64,000 nt of DNA from Azospirillum sp. RU38E (GCF_900188385.1 NZ_FZOI01000010.1:124001-188000); one strand, 5' to 3'; numbered from the stretch's first letter, positions 27,876-37,495 are shown. Numbers and translations: made by a program. The notes: generated from the sequence alone by a model not told the origin.

Positions 27876-29227
27876 GACAGAATCTGCTCAATCGTGCGGC
27901 GATAGCGGGCGGCGATGGTGTCGCGCGCCTGATGGCGGCCCCGGCTTACCACGCGCCGCCCGCGCCGCCAAACCATGTCCACCATCGACCGCCCGCCAAA
28001 GATGAACCCATCCAGCAGTCCGTCACCGCTGCGTGCCGTCAGGCTGGGATGGGTGGCGTCCAGGCTGAACAGGTCAGCCGGGGCCCCCACCTGCAGCCCA
28101 GCCAGCGCCTGGCCCAGCGCCTGGGCCCCGCCGGCCAGCGCCCCATCAAACAGCCGCCGCCCGGTGGAACCGCCACCACCGGCCAGCATGTTGCGCCCCT
28201 GATATTTCAGCCGCTGGGCATATTCCAGGCTGCGCAATTCCTCCGCCGCATCGATCAGCACATTGCTGTCCGACCCGATGCCGAACCGTCCGTCGGCAGC
28301 CAGATAATCCACCGCGTTGACGATGCCGTCTCCAAGATTGGCCTCCGTGATCGGGCAGAGGCCGGCGACGGCACCGCTGCGCGCCAGCCGTTCGGTTTCG
28401 CAGGGCGTCATATGGGTGGCGTGAACCAGACACCATTGGTCATTCACAGGCATGTTCTGCACCAGCCAATCCACCGGACGCTGGCCGGACCAGGCCAGAC
28501 AATCCTCCACTTCCCGCATCTGTTCAGCGATATGGATATGGATCGGCCCGCCTTCCGCCTGCGATACAGCCAGCGACAGGCTTTCCGGCGTCACCGCGCG
28601 CAGGCTGTGCGGGGCCACGCCCACCACCCCATCGGGTAGGAACCCCAAAGCCCGGCGGCTGGCGGCAACCAGCAGGCCGAACAGGTCCGGCCGGTTGACG
28701 AAACGGCGCTGGCCGTCGCCCGTCGGCTGCCCGCCGAAGCCGCCGCAATGATACAGCACTGGCAGCAGGGTCAGGGCGATCCCGGTTTCATCCGCCGCCG
28801 CCGCCAGCCGCCCGCCCATCTCCGCCAGATCGGCATAGGCTGTGCCGTCCGGCGCATGGTGGATGTAGTGGAATTCGCCCACGCGGGTGAAGCCGCTTTC
28901 CAGCATCTCCACAAAAGCCATGGCGGCGATGGCCTGCATGTCATCCGGCCCGATGCGGTGGGCGAAGCGGTACATCACTTCCCGCCAGGTCCAGAAACTA
29001 TCCGCCGCCGGTCCCCGCACCTCCGCCAGCCCGGCCATGCCGCGCTGAAAGGCGTGGCTGTGCAGGTTGGGCAGGCCCGGCAGGGCGATGGCGTGACGCT
29101 CATCGTTTGGCTGGGGCGGGGTGCTGGCCTCCACGCTGGTGATGACGCCCGCCGCCAGTTCCAGCCGCACCTGTTCGGCCCAGCCGGTGGGAAGCAAGGC
29201 ATGGCGGAACCAGATGGGTTGGGGCAC
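27872..29227 (-). CDS. hutF: Formimidoylglutamate deiminase (HutF)
   Basis: This amidohydrolase-superfamily deiminase (451 aa) converts N-formimino-glutamate to N-formylglutamate plus ammonia in the five-step histidine route. It has the metal-binding LHSHAFQRG (near residue 57), HIHIAEQ (near 235), LVHATHMT (near 270) and the terminal aspartate in GIGSDSN (near 320). The start is a GTG at 29227, eight bases after AAGGAG; the longer frame runs back through the repeat element and is unlikely. No other hut genes are visible here, so it is separated from the usual operon. Confidence 0.92.
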   Translation of the reverse strand: MPQPIWFRHALLPTGWAEQVRLELAAGVITSVEASTPPQPNDERHAIALPGLPNLHSHAFQRGMAGLAEVRGPAADSFWTWREVMYRFAHRIGPDDMQAIAAMAFVEMLESGFTRVGEFHYIHHAPDGTAYADLAEMGGRLAAAADETGIALTLLPVLYHCGGFGGQPTGDGQRRFVNRPDLFGLLVAASRRALGFLPDGVVGVAPHSLRAVTPESLSLAVSQAEGGPIHIHIAEQMREVEDCLAWSGQRPVDWLVQNMPVNDQWCLVHATHMTPCETERLARSGAVAGLCPITEANLGDGIVNAVDYLAADGRFGIGSDSNVLIDAAEELRSLEYAQRLKYQGRNMLAGGGGSTGRRLFDGALAGGAQALGQALAGLQVGAPADLFSLDATHPSLTARSGDGLLDGFIFGGRSMVDMVWRRGRRVVSRGRHQARDTIAARYRRTIEQILS

Positions 29228-29283
29228 GGGCGCGACTCCTTGCAGCGGGGGTTTTTGGCTGGGGTGAGGATATAAATGGATAT

Positions 29284-29445
29284 AATACCAATCCGCCGAA
29301 AGGTTGACCTTTCGGCGGATTGGAGGCCGGCGACCGCCGGCCAGCCGCTTGGTAGCGGCGTAAGCCAAGCTGCCAGAGGCAGCGTCCGGCGCATGGGGGA
29401 ACGCAAAATCTCCCTGGATCGGTCACGATCAAGGGAGATTGGTGT
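29284..29445 (+). repeat. Mosaic palindromic element, copy C
   Basis: Copy C begins with AATACCAATC and ends with GATTGGTGT, near-inverted termini. The left stem has perfect 17-bp arms (29288-29304, 29307-29323, loop TG). Core hairpins surround GTAAGCCAAG. The right stem (29407-29440) pairs AATCTCCCT with AGGGAGATT and GATCG with CGATC. The right stem is base-for-base identical to copies D and E. Its last base is part of the stop codon of the tartrate-type dehydrogenase gene. Confidence 0.88.
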
Positions 29446-30515
29446 CAATCTACCGCGCGGGAGATGGCCGTGCCGCAGGTGATGGTATCGGCGGTTCCCC
29501 CCAGGTCGCGGGTCCGCAGGGCCGGCTGTGCCAGCACCGTCTCAATCGCGCGCAGGATGGCGGATGCTGCGGCATGTTCACCCAGATGATCCAGCATCAG
29601 GGCAGCCGACCAAATCTGGCCGACCGGGTTGGCGATGCCCTTGCCTGCAATATCCGGGGCAGAACCATGCACCGGCTCGAACAAAGACGGGAATTTGCCA
29701 TCCGGGTTGATGTTGCCGGCCGGTGCGATGCCGATGGTGCCGGTACAGGCGGGGCCGAGATCGGACAGGATATCGCCGAACAGGTTGGACGCTACCACCA
29801 CATCGAACCAGTCCGGATGCTGCACGAAATGGGCGGCCAGGATGTCGATATGGTATTTATCCCAGCGCACATCGGGATAATGCGCCGCCATCGCCTCCAC
29901 CCGTTCATCCCAATAGGGCATGGTGATGGCGATGCCGTTGGATTTGGTCGCCGATGTCAGGTGCTTCTTCTCCCGCCGTTGCGCCAGATCGAAGGCATAT
30001 TTCAGGATACGGTCGGTGCCGATGCGGGTCATCACCGTTTCCTGCATCACCACTTCCCGCTCGGTACCGGGGAAGATGCGGCCGCCGATGGACGAATATT
30101 CCCCCTCGGTATTTTCCCGCACGACATAAAAATCAATTTCCCCCGGCGCGCGACCAACCAGCGGGCTGGGCACACCGGGCATCAGACGCACGGGGCGCAG
30201 ATTGACATATTGGTCGAATTCTCGCCGGAACTGGATCAGCGATCCCCAGAGCGAGACATGGTCGGGCACGGTTGCCGGCCAGCCGACGGCACCGAAGAAG
30301 ATGGCATCATGGCTGCCGATCTGCTGTTTCCAGTCGTCCGGCATCATCTTGCCATGCCGCTGGTAATAGTCGCAGCTTGCGAAGTCGAAATGGTCGAAGG
30401 CGAACGTGCAGCCATAGCGCGCCGCCACGGCCTCCAGCACGCGCAGGCCCTCCGGCACCACTTCCTTGCCAATCCCGTCGCCGGGGATGACGGCGATGCG
30501 GTAGGGTCGTTTCAT
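29445..30515 (-). CDS. ttuC: Tartrate/D-malate-type dehydrogenase (isocitrate/isopropylmalate family)
   Basis: This NAD-dependent beta-decarboxylating dehydrogenase (356 aa) is most like tartrate dehydrogenase/decarboxylase (TtuC, YeaU). Such enzymes oxidise tartrate or D-malate and can give D-glycerate. It shows IPGDGIGKEV (near residue 10), the YVVRENTEGEYSS loop, the catalytic lysine in TSATKSNG and VVASNLFGDILSDLG (near 240). GGAG is spaced best for the third of three consecutive ATGs (30515). It lies 16 bp after a glycerate kinase gene, in an operon led by a TonB receptor. The exact substrate within the family is not resolvable by eye. Confidence 0.88.
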   Translation of the reverse strand: MKRPYRIAVIPGDGIGKEVVPEGLRVLEAVAARYGCTFAFDHFDFASCDYYQRHGKMMPDDWKQQIGSHDAIFFGAVGWPATVPDHVSLWGSLIQFRREFDQYVNLRPVRLMPGVPSPLVGRAPGEIDFYVVRENTEGEYSSIGGRIFPGTEREVVMQETVMTRIGTDRILKYAFDLAQRREKKHLTSATKSNGIAITMPYWDERVEAMAAHYPDVRWDKYHIDILAAHFVQHPDWFDVVVASNLFGDILSDLGPACTGTIGIAPAGNINPDGKFPSLFEPVHGSAPDIAGKGIANPVGQIWSAALMLDHLGEHAAASAILRAIETVLAQPALRTRDLGGTADTITCGTAISRAVD

Positions 30516-30531
30516 CATCATTCTCCAATCC

Positions 30532-31791
30532 TCAATCAATCAGGATGGCCCTGAAATCATTGACATTCGTGCGTGTCGGCCCGGTCATCAGCAGGCAATC
30601 CATGGCTTTGAAGAAGCTGTAGGCATCATTGTTTGCCAGCAGGGAAGTGGCGGAAAGGCCGGCCAGTTCGGCCCGGTGCAGGATGTCGGGGTCGATCCAG
30701 GCCCCGGCATTATCTTCCGACCCGTCAATGCCATCGGTATCGGCGGCCAGGGCATGGACGCCGCGTTGGCCCGACAGTTCCACCGCAAGCGCCAGCAGGA
30801 ATTCCGCATTGCGCCCGCCCCGGCCCTGTCCGCGCACGGTGACGCTGGTTTCCCCGCCCGACAACAGCACGCAGGGACGCGCGATATTGTTCTCGCCCCG
30901 CAGAATTTCCCGGACTGTGACGGCATGGTGCCGGGCGACCTCTCCCGCCTCGCCTTCGATATCGCTGCCCAGGATCACGGGCGTCAGGCCCAGTTCGCGC
31001 GCCCGCGCCGCTGCGGCTTCCAGGGCGGCGGCGGGGGTGGCGATGATCCGGTGGTGACCGGGGGGCAGCGCATCCGGCCCTTTCGGCGTTTCACTGGCCG
31101 GATCGGCAAGCCAGGCCAGCACGGCGGGCGGTGCCATGATCTTGTAGCGTTCCAGGATCGCCAGGGCCTGCTGGCGTGTCGTGGGGTCGGCCAAGGTGGG
31201 GCCGGAAGCGATGGTACTCGGATCATCCCCCGGCACGTCGGAGATCAACAGGGTGACGGTACGGGCCGGGGCCGCCAGCTGTGCCAGACGGCCGCCTTTG
31301 ATGGCAGAGAGATGTTTGCGCAGGCAGTTCATCTCCGCGATGGTGGCCCCGCTCCTCAACAGGGCGCGGGTGACCGCCTGTTTATCGGCAAGCGTCAGGC
31401 CGGGTGCCGGGGCGGCCAGCAAGGCCGATCCGCCCCCGGACAGCAGGCACAGCACCAGATCATCGGTCGTCAACCCCGATAACAGGCCCAGCATCTCACG
31501 CGTGGCCCGGATGCCGGCGGCATCGGGCACGGGATGGGCCGCCTCCACCACGCGGATGGCAGAGCAGGGCACGCCATGGCCATAGCGGGTGATGACCAGC
31601 CCCGACAAGGAGCCTGACCAATGCTGTTCGACCGTTGCCGCCATGGCTGCGGCGGCCTTGCCGGCCCCGATTACCAGGGTTCGCCCCTTGGGCGGGGGCG
31701 GCAGGTGGGGGGGCAGGCATGATGCTGGCGAGGCGGCGGCCAAAGCCGCCTCGAACAACAGGCGCAAATGGTTTTGCTGCGAGGTGATCAT
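30532..31791 (-). CDS. ttuD: Glycerate 2-kinase (MOFRL family)
   Basis: This 419-aa enzyme has the two-domain MOFRL architecture of bacterial glycerate 2-kinases (GarK-unrelated; often mislabelled hydroxypyruvate reductase, TtuD). The N-terminal DUF4147 domain includes VIGAGKAAAAMA (near 42), LCLLSGGGSALL (near 115) and MNCLRKHLSAIKGGRL. The C-terminal MOFRL domain includes LLSGGETSVTVRGQGRGGRN (near 310) and DTDGIDG. It phosphorylates D-glycerate to 2-phosphoglycerate. Only 2 bp separate it from the TonB receptor, and the dehydrogenase that can supply glycerate follows, giving a compact tartrate-like route. Confidence 0.9.
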   Translation of the reverse strand: MITSQQNHLRLLFEAALAAASPASCLPPHLPPPPKGRTLVIGAGKAAAAMAATVEQHWSGSLSGLVITRYGHGVPCSAIRVVEAAHPVPDAAGIRATREMLGLLSGLTTDDLVLCLLSGGGSALLAAPAPGLTLADKQAVTRALLRSGATIAEMNCLRKHLSAIKGGRLAQLAAPARTVTLLISDVPGDDPSTIASGPTLADPTTRQQALAILERYKIMAPPAVLAWLADPASETPKGPDALPPGHHRIIATPAAALEAAAARARELGLTPVILGSDIEGEAGEVARHHAVTVREILRGENNIARPCVLLSGGETSVTVRGQGRGGRNAEFLLALAVELSGQRGVHALAADTDGIDGSEDNAGAWIDPDILHRAELAGLSATSLLANNDAYSFFKAMDCLLMTGPTRTNVNDFRAILID

Positions 31792-31793
31792 GC

Positions 31794-33944
31794 CTACATC
31801 CGCCAGCCCAGCGTTGCCCCATAGGTGCGGGGCGGATTATAGGCACCGAAATTGGCCCCCAGGAAAACCAGCTGGTTGGTCCGCGTCAACTCATTGGTCA
31901 GGTTCTTGCCCCACAGTGACAGCGACCAGCGTCCGGTCACATCGGTGAAGACGATGCGTCCATCGACGAAATGGGTGGGGGCCCGCTGTTCCGGTCCCTC
32001 GTTGGAATTATCGTCGAAGATCATGCTTTCATACCGGTAATCGGCGGCGAACAGCAGGGAGTGACCGTTTTCCAGCACGGTCTCGTAAGAGGGGGAGATC
32101 ACCAGCTTGTGCTTGGGCGTGCGCGACAGGCGGTTGCCAGCATAATCCTCCCCCGGTTCGGGGGCGAATTCGTCGAAAGTAGCATCGGTATAGCCGTAGC
32201 TGACGGTCAGATTGGCACCTGTGAACGGACGCCATTGCAGATAGGTCTCATAACCCTGGATGGTGGCCTTGCCGGCATTTTCCGTGACGATGGACAGGTT
32301 GGGCAGGGTCCGCCGCGTCTGCAGGTCGGTATATTTCATGACATAGAGGGTGTTGTTCCAGATCAGATGGCCATTCAGGAAGCTGCTTTTCTGGCCCAGC
32401 TCATACTGGGTGGCATATTCTGGTTCGAAGCCGTCGGCGGCTTCCCCGGCGGAACCGGGCGTGTCCTGGAAGCCGCCGCTTTTGAAACCACGGGAAACCA
32501 TGGCGTAAAGCTGATGGTCACGGTCCAGCTTGTATTGCGCGCCGCCGCGCCAGGTCCAGGCTTCGTATGTGTCCGATGTGGTCACGTCGAACCGTTCCGA
32601 CCCGCGCAGCACCGCGTCGCCGGTCATGTTGGAAACCCGGTATTCTTTCTTGTCCCGGGAATAGCGCAGGCCGCCGATCAGGGACAGTTGCCCGCCCAGC
32701 GGAAGGGTCGCATCACCGAAGGCGGCATAGCTGTGCAGCTTGGCGGCCTGGGTATAAATTTCCGTCGCGGGGCGGCGCATGTCGATGACCAGCGTATCTG
32801 TGCGGTCAGTGTCGCTGTTGAAATTGTAAAGTCCGGCCACCCATTGGATATGGCTGTCAGGCAGGGCGTTCAGACGCAGCTCATGGCTGGAAAAGTCGCT
32901 GACCTCATCATTGCCGCCACTGATATTCAGAGGATTTGTGGTCTCATTACCGCCATCCACATCATAGAAGGCGCGATAGTCGAGATCGCGGTAGGAGCCG
33001 AGATAGGTGAGACTGGCAAAAGGCAGATCCCAATCCAGTTGCCCCCGCACCCCCCAGGTGTCGCGGTCCTGATGGCCATCGGTGGAACTGGCAATGTGTC
33101 GGCGATCGCGGTTGACGGTCCAGAGGGCGGATAGGGGGTCTTCCCCGTCCAGGTCCAGCACATGCTGGGCGGGCCCCGTCGCCCGATCGCGGGTGCCATC
33201 CACCGTCAGCAGCACGCGCAGCGTTTCCGAAGGTTCGCCGGCCAGATGCAGGCGACCGCTGCGTATATCCTGATCATCCACCCGGTTGCCGGTGAAGCTG
33301 TTGCGGGTGTAGCCGTCATGGCTGCGGACGGCCCCGCTGGCACGCGCCGCCCATTTCCCTTCCACCAGGGGCACATTGACAAAGCCGGCGGCTTCCAACC
33401 GTTCATGATTGCCGACGGTGGCTTCCACAGCGGCGTCAACCGCGTCAAGCGACGGTCGGCTGGTGACGACATTAATGGCACCGCCGACGACATTGCGGCC
33501 ATAAAGCGTGCCTTGCGGGCCTTTCAGTACCTCAATCCGCGACACGTCGAACGCATCGAAGGCCACAGCGGCCGGCCGGCCCAGATAGATTTCATCCAGG
33601 AAGACAGCGGAACTGGGATCACCGGCGGCCCCCCGGTCGCTGGAGCCGATGCCGCGAATGCTGATGCGGGGCTGGGAGGCGGGGAAGGCATCGAAATTCA
33701 GGCCGGGTGTGCGCCCGGCAATATCATCAATCTGACGCAGGCGCGCCTGCTCGATTTCCGCAGCACCGAAGGCGGTGACGGTGACGGGTACATCCTGCAG
33801 GCGTTCGCTGCGGCGCTGGGCCGTGACGATGATCTCCTCCATCTCTCCAACCGCCTCCGCCGCCTGGGCCTGGGCAAGATTATTCGACGCCAGGGTCATG
33901 GCGATGGTTCCGCCGGCCAAAGCCAAGCGGCTGATCATTCTCAT
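31794..33944 (-). CDS. TonB-dependent receptor in organic-acid operon
   Basis: This 716-aa outer-membrane receptor has a signal peptide (residues 1-27), TonB box EEIIVTAQRR and a plug (residues about 45-160) with the motifs ISIRGIGSSDRG and VLKGPQGTLYGRN. The barrel ends RTYGATLGWRM. The closest type is the iron/siderophore-like receptors widely reused for nutrient uptake in sphingomonads and relatives. It is the first gene of an operon with glycerate kinase and tartrate-type dehydrogenase, so the ligand is probably a hydroxy-acid or its metal complex (inference). GGGAGGAACAG precedes the start, and three 22-bp-phased GGATG repeats lie 54-105 bp upstream. Confidence 0.93.
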   Translation of the reverse strand: MRMISRLALAGGTIAMTLASNNLAQAQAAEAVGEMEEIIVTAQRRSERLQDVPVTVTAFGAAEIEQARLRQIDDIAGRTPGLNFDAFPASQPRISIRGIGSSDRGAAGDPSSAVFLDEIYLGRPAAVAFDAFDVSRIEVLKGPQGTLYGRNVVGGAINVVTSRPSLDAVDAAVEATVGNHERLEAAGFVNVPLVEGKWAARASGAVRSHDGYTRNSFTGNRVDDQDIRSGRLHLAGEPSETLRVLLTVDGTRDRATGPAQHVLDLDGEDPLSALWTVNRDRRHIASSTDGHQDRDTWGVRGQLDWDLPFASLTYLGSYRDLDYRAFYDVDGGNETTNPLNISGGNDEVSDFSSHELRLNALPDSHIQWVAGLYNFNSDTDRTDTLVIDMRRPATEIYTQAAKLHSYAAFGDATLPLGGQLSLIGGLRYSRDKKEYRVSNMTGDAVLRGSERFDVTTSDTYEAWTWRGGAQYKLDRDHQLYAMVSRGFKSGGFQDTPGSAGEAADGFEPEYATQYELGQKSSFLNGHLIWNNTLYVMKYTDLQTRRTLPNLSIVTENAGKATIQGYETYLQWRPFTGANLTVSYGYTDATFDEFAPEPGEDYAGNRLSRTPKHKLVISPSYETVLENGHSLLFAADYRYESMIFDDNSNEGPEQRAPTHFVDGRIVFTDVTGRWSLSLWGKNLTNELTRTNQLVFLGANFGAYNPPRTYGATLGWRM

Positions 33945-33997
33945 CTGTTCCTCCCGGTTAGCCCCGGTTTTTCCGGGTATGGAAACAACCTATGCGC

Positions 33998-34049
33998 ATT
34001 GGATGTCGATGGTCAATATTTTGGATGCAAAAATTTATGAATATGGATG
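33998..34049 (-). promoter_or_regulatory. 22-bp-phased operator array (site 1, three repeats)
   Basis: GGATG occurs at 34001, 34023 and 34045, exactly 22 bp apart, within ATTGGATG, TTTTGGATGCAAAAA and ATATGGATG. On the minus strand these read CATCC. The same phased CATCC/AATCC repeats occur at 38216-38250 and 42961-42993. The site lies 54-105 bp upstream of the TonB receptor start and in the shared gap with the divergent CitMHS gene. The rest of the gap (34050-34294) shows no other feature. Confidence 0.65.
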
Positions 34050-34294
34050 TTTTTATTTGACGGGCCGACGCCAACTGCACAGGATAAGGGCGTTGGACGA
34101 ACGATGGCGGCTTGCGCTGAAGGATGGGCCGGTGCGGTCGGAGTCAGGTTCCGCCGCCGGCTCCGGCTGCGCGGTTGGCCCCACCTTTCCTGCGTCCGCT
34201 ATCTGCGGATGGGATTCACTGATGCAAACGGCCCCCTTTCGTGTCTGGACATCAGGCCAAAGCGGGTTTGCCGTGGTTGCCGGGAGACGACACG

Positions 34295-35626
34295 TTGATC
34301 GACACATTGCTTTCGCCGGCACTGCTGGGAACCTTGATGATCGCCACCTTTATGGTGCTGATCATGACCAAGCGGATGTCGGCGGTCACCGCGCTGCTGG
34401 CGGTTCCCATCCTGTTCGGTCTGCTGGCGGGTGCCGGTGCCGGGCTGGGTGACATGATCCTGGAGGGGGTGATCCAGGTGGCGCCGACGGCGCTGATGCT
34501 GACCTTCGCCGTATTGTACTTCGCCATCATGATGGATGCCGGCCTGTTCGACCCGCTGGTGCGCAGCGTGCTGGCGACCGTCGGCAATGATCCTGTGCGC
34601 ATTGCCCTGGGTACAGCGGTGCTGACCAGCATCGTCTCCCTGGATGGGGATGGCACGACGACGGCGCTGATCATCATCACCGCCTTTCTGCCGGTCTATC
34701 GCCGTGTCGGGATGAATCCGCTGATCCTGGCGACCTTGCTGGGCCTATGCAACTCGCTGATGAATTACCTGCCCTGGGGCGGCCCGTCCGCCCGTGCCGC
34801 CGCTGCTGTCGGCGTGGATGTGGGGCAGGTGTTCGGACCCTTGGTGCCGGCAATGCTGGCGGGGCTTCTGGCCACCCTGCTGCTGGCTTTCTTCCTTGGC
34901 CGGTCGGAGCGGCGGCGGCTGGCGGCCCACGGTTTCCCGGTCAGTAACGGCAGCGTGGAACCGGTCAGCCCCTTCATGGCAGATGCCGAACCCGATATCC
35001 GCCGGCCCGGTCTGTTCTGGTTCAATCTGGCCCTGACCATGGGGCTGGTGTTGGGAATGGCGTTCGGGCTGGCACCCTTGCCGGTGATGATGATGGGGGC
35101 GTTTGCCATCGCCGCCACTGTCAATTATCCCCGGCTGCGGGACCAGAAGGCGCGCCTTACCGCCCATGCCGACAATGTGGTCAATATCGTTGTGCTGATC
35201 TTCGCGGCGGGTGCCTTCACCGGCATCCTGAATGGCACCGGCATGGTCGATGCCATGGCCAGCGCCGCTTTGTCGGTCATCCCGCCTTCCATCGGCCGCT
35301 ATATGGCACCGATCACCGCCCTGGTCAGTATGCCGCTCACCTTCGTGATGTCGAACGATGCCTATTATTTCGGCGTCGTCCCGGTGATAGCCAGTGCCGC
35401 CGCCGGCTATGGGATCGAGGCGGACGCCATTGCCCGCGCCTCCCTGATCGGTCAGCCGGTCCATACGTTAAGCCCGCTGCTGGCACCGATCTATCTGGCC
35501 TGCGGCTTGTTGGGTGTGGATGTCGCCGATGTACAGCGTTTCGCCCTGAAATGGGCGGCGCTGATCTCCCTGGTGGTGCTGGCGGCGGCCCTGGCCACCG
35601 GGGCTTTTCCCCTTCATACAGGTTGA
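34295..35626 (+). CDS. CitMHS-family citrate/hydroxyacid transporter
   Basis: This secondary transporter (443 aa, about 12 transmembrane helices) belongs to the CitMHS family, whose known members import citrate as a divalent-metal complex with protons. Signature segments are SIVSLDGDGTTTALIIITAF (near residue 110), CNSLMNYLPWGGPSARAAAA (near 150) and the C-terminal LAPIYLACGLLGVDVADVQRF. The proposed start is a TTG at 34295, eight bases after GGGAG. An ATG 18 codons upstream has no ribosome site. It is the first of four co-oriented genes (with AbrB-family permease, aldolase and Crp/Fnr). The ligand is unproven. Confidence 0.88.
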   Translation: MIDTLLSPALLGTLMIATFMVLIMTKRMSAVTALLAVPILFGLLAGAGAGLGDMILEGVIQVAPTALMLTFAVLYFAIMMDAGLFDPLVRSVLATVGNDPVRIALGTAVLTSIVSLDGDGTTTALIIITAFLPVYRRVGMNPLILATLLGLCNSLMNYLPWGGPSARAAAAVGVDVGQVFGPLVPAMLAGLLATLLLAFFLGRSERRRLAAHGFPVSNGSVEPVSPFMADAEPDIRRPGLFWFNLALTMGLVLGMAFGLAPLPVMMMGAFAIAATVNYPRLRDQKARLTAHADNVVNIVVLIFAAGAFTGILNGTGMVDAMASAALSVIPPSIGRYMAPITALVSMPLTFVMSNDAYYFGVVPVIASAAAGYGIEADAIARASLIGQPVHTLSPLLAPIYLACGLLGVDVADVQRFALKWAALISLVVLAAALATGAFPLHTG

Positions 35627-35632
35627 GAGCCC

Positions 35633-36688
35633 ATGTCGGCGATGGCAAAGGCAGGGGCAAAGGCAGGCCAGTGGCTGCTGCTGGGGCTGGCTACCGCCGC
35701 CCTGGTGCCGGGGCTGAAACTGGCCGGGGTGCCGGCGGCCCTGCTGCTGGGGCCGCTGCTGGTGGGCATCGCCTGCGGGCTGGCCGGTTTTGCCATCCGT
35801 CCCCCCAAGCTTGGCCTGTTATGCAGCTATACCATTATCGGCTGTCTGGTCGCGGTGGCGCTGGGTGGTGCGGTGGGGCCGGCGATGCTGGCACGGTTGC
35901 CCCTGCTGCTGGCGATGGGGGCGATCACGTTGCTGGCCAGTGGCGGGCTGGGCTGGCTGGTGGCCCGGTGGGGCTGGTTCCATGGCACGACCGCCGTCTG
36001 GGGGCTGTCCCCCGGCGGGGCGGCGGGCATGGTGGCCCTGGCGCAGGAACAGGGGGGCGATGGCCGGATGGTCGCCATCATCCAATATCTGCGGATATTG
36101 CTGGTGACCGGTTCGGCCATCGCTTTGGCCCATATGCTGACCGGATCCGCCGCCACGCCGCCGCTGGCAAGCTGGTTGCCCGCCCCGGACCTGCCGGGAT
36201 TGCTGGAAACCCTGGGTTTGGCGAGCCTGGGCGTGGTGGCGGCACGGCTGTTCCGCTTTCCCGCCGGTGCCTTTCTGGTGCCGGGGTTGATCGGGGCGGC
36301 GTTGATTGCCGCCGGTTGGACAAGGCCGGCCGTGCCGCCCCTGCTGGCCGCCGCTGCCTATGCGATCATCGGCTGGAATATTGGTCTTAGTTTCACGCGG
36401 GACACGCTGACCGATTGTGCCCGTGCACTGCCGCGCATCCTGTTGGCCTGCGCGCTGCTGATCGGTCTCTGTGCCGGGCTGGGGGTTCTGGTCAGCCTGA
36501 TCTGCGATGTCGATTGGCTGACCGGCTATCTGGCAACGACACCGGGTGGCATCGATGCCATCCTGATCATCGGGACCACGGTACCGGTTGATCTGCCCTT
36601 CATCCTGTCGGCGCAGGTGCTGCGGGTCTTGCTGGTTCTGCTGGTCGGGCCGGCACTCGCCACCTATGTCGCCCGCCACGTCAACTGA
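35633..36688 (+). CDS. AbrB-family (PF05145) membrane protein
   Basis: This hydrophobic protein of 351 aa has about ten transmembrane helices arranged in two similar halves. Each half ends with a glycine-rich motif: GLSPGGAAGMVALAQEQ near residue 125 and TTPGGIDAILIIGTTVPVDLPFILSAQVLR near 305. These are the marks of the AbrB/putative ammonia monooxygenase membrane family, whose function is uncertain and which is often found beside organic-acid transporters. It starts 6 bp after the CitMHS stop. A transport or permease-accessory role is inferred only from topology and context. Confidence 0.85.
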   Translation: MSAMAKAGAKAGQWLLLGLATAALVPGLKLAGVPAALLLGPLLVGIACGLAGFAIRPPKLGLLCSYTIIGCLVAVALGGAVGPAMLARLPLLLAMGAITLLASGGLGWLVARWGWFHGTTAVWGLSPGGAAGMVALAQEQGGDGRMVAIIQYLRILLVTGSAIALAHMLTGSAATPPLASWLPAPDLPGLLETLGLASLGVVAARLFRFPAGAFLVPGLIGAALIAAGWTRPAVPPLLAAAAYAIIGWNIGLSFTRDTLTDCARALPRILLACALLIGLCAGLGVLVSLICDVDWLTGYLATTPGGIDAILIIGTTVPVDLPFILSAQVLRVLLVLLVGPALATYVARHVN

Positions 36689-36713
36689 TCATCAAAAAAA
36701 TGGGAGGAAAACC

Positions 36714-37481
36714 ATGTCTGATATTGAAAATATCCCAGACGGCATGTCCGCGGAGGAATGGCGGCTGCGGGTCGATCTGGCCGCCGCCTTCCGTCTGGTG
36801 GCGCTCTATGGCTGGGATGATCTGATCTTCACCCATCTTTCCGTGCGCGTTCCGGGTCCGGACCATCATTTTCTGATCAACCCCTATAATCTGATGTTTG
36901 AGGAGATCACGGCCTCTTCCCTGGTGAAGATTGATGTGGAGGGCAGGGCGGTTGATCCCACGCCGCATATGGTCAACCCGGCCGGCTTCACCATCCATTC
37001 CGCCATCCATATGGCGCGAGAGGATGCGCAGGCGGTGATCCATCTGCACACCCCGCACGGTCAGGCGGTGTCTGCGATGCGCGACGGGCTGCTGCCCTAT
37101 ACCCAGACGGCGATGATCGCCCATCACGATCTCGCCTTCCATGAATATGAAGGGATCGCCACCGATCTGGCTGAGCGGGAGCGGCTGGTGGCGGATCTGG
37201 GCGGCCATAATCTGATGCTGTTGCGCAATCATGGCACGCTGGCCGTCGGTGCCTCCATCGCCATTGCCTTCCTGCGCATCTATTTCCTGGAGCGGGCGTG
37301 CGAGGCGCAGGTGCATATGTTGGCTGCAGGGCGCGATAACCTGTACCCGCCGCCGGCGGGCGTCGCCGACAAGGTGCGTCAGCAATCCTCCGGACCCATG
37401 GTTGACATGGCGGCGGAAAGGCTGGCCTGGCCCGCCTTGCTGCGCCGGCTGGACCGGGCCAATCCCGGTTTCCGGTGCTGA
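36714..37481 (+). CDS. Class II aldolase/adducin-family protein
   Basis: This 255-aa protein has the class II aldolase fold. Zinc-binding histidines are in VIHLHTPHGQAVSAM (near residue 105), and later conserved segments are HHDLAFHEYEGI and LLRNHGTLAVG (near 175). Such enzymes act as sugar-phosphate aldolases, epimerases or hydroxyacid decarboxylases. Its substrate probably belongs to the same hydroxyacid route as the surrounding genes (inference). GGGAGG is present seven to eight bases before the ATG; the frame extends upstream into the permease gene without support. The stop is followed 14 bp later by the Crp/Fnr start. Confidence 0.88.
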   Translation: MSDIENIPDGMSAEEWRLRVDLAAAFRLVALYGWDDLIFTHLSVRVPGPDHHFLINPYNLMFEEITASSLVKIDVEGRAVDPTPHMVNPAGFTIHSAIHMAREDAQAVIHLHTPHGQAVSAMRDGLLPYTQTAMIAHHDLAFHEYEGIATDLAERERLVADLGGHNLMLLRNHGTLAVGASIAIAFLRIYFLERACEAQVHMLAAGRDNLYPPPAGVADKVRQQSSGPMVDMAAERLAWPALLRRLDRANPGFRC

Positions 37482-37495
37482 TCGGGGGGCGACCG

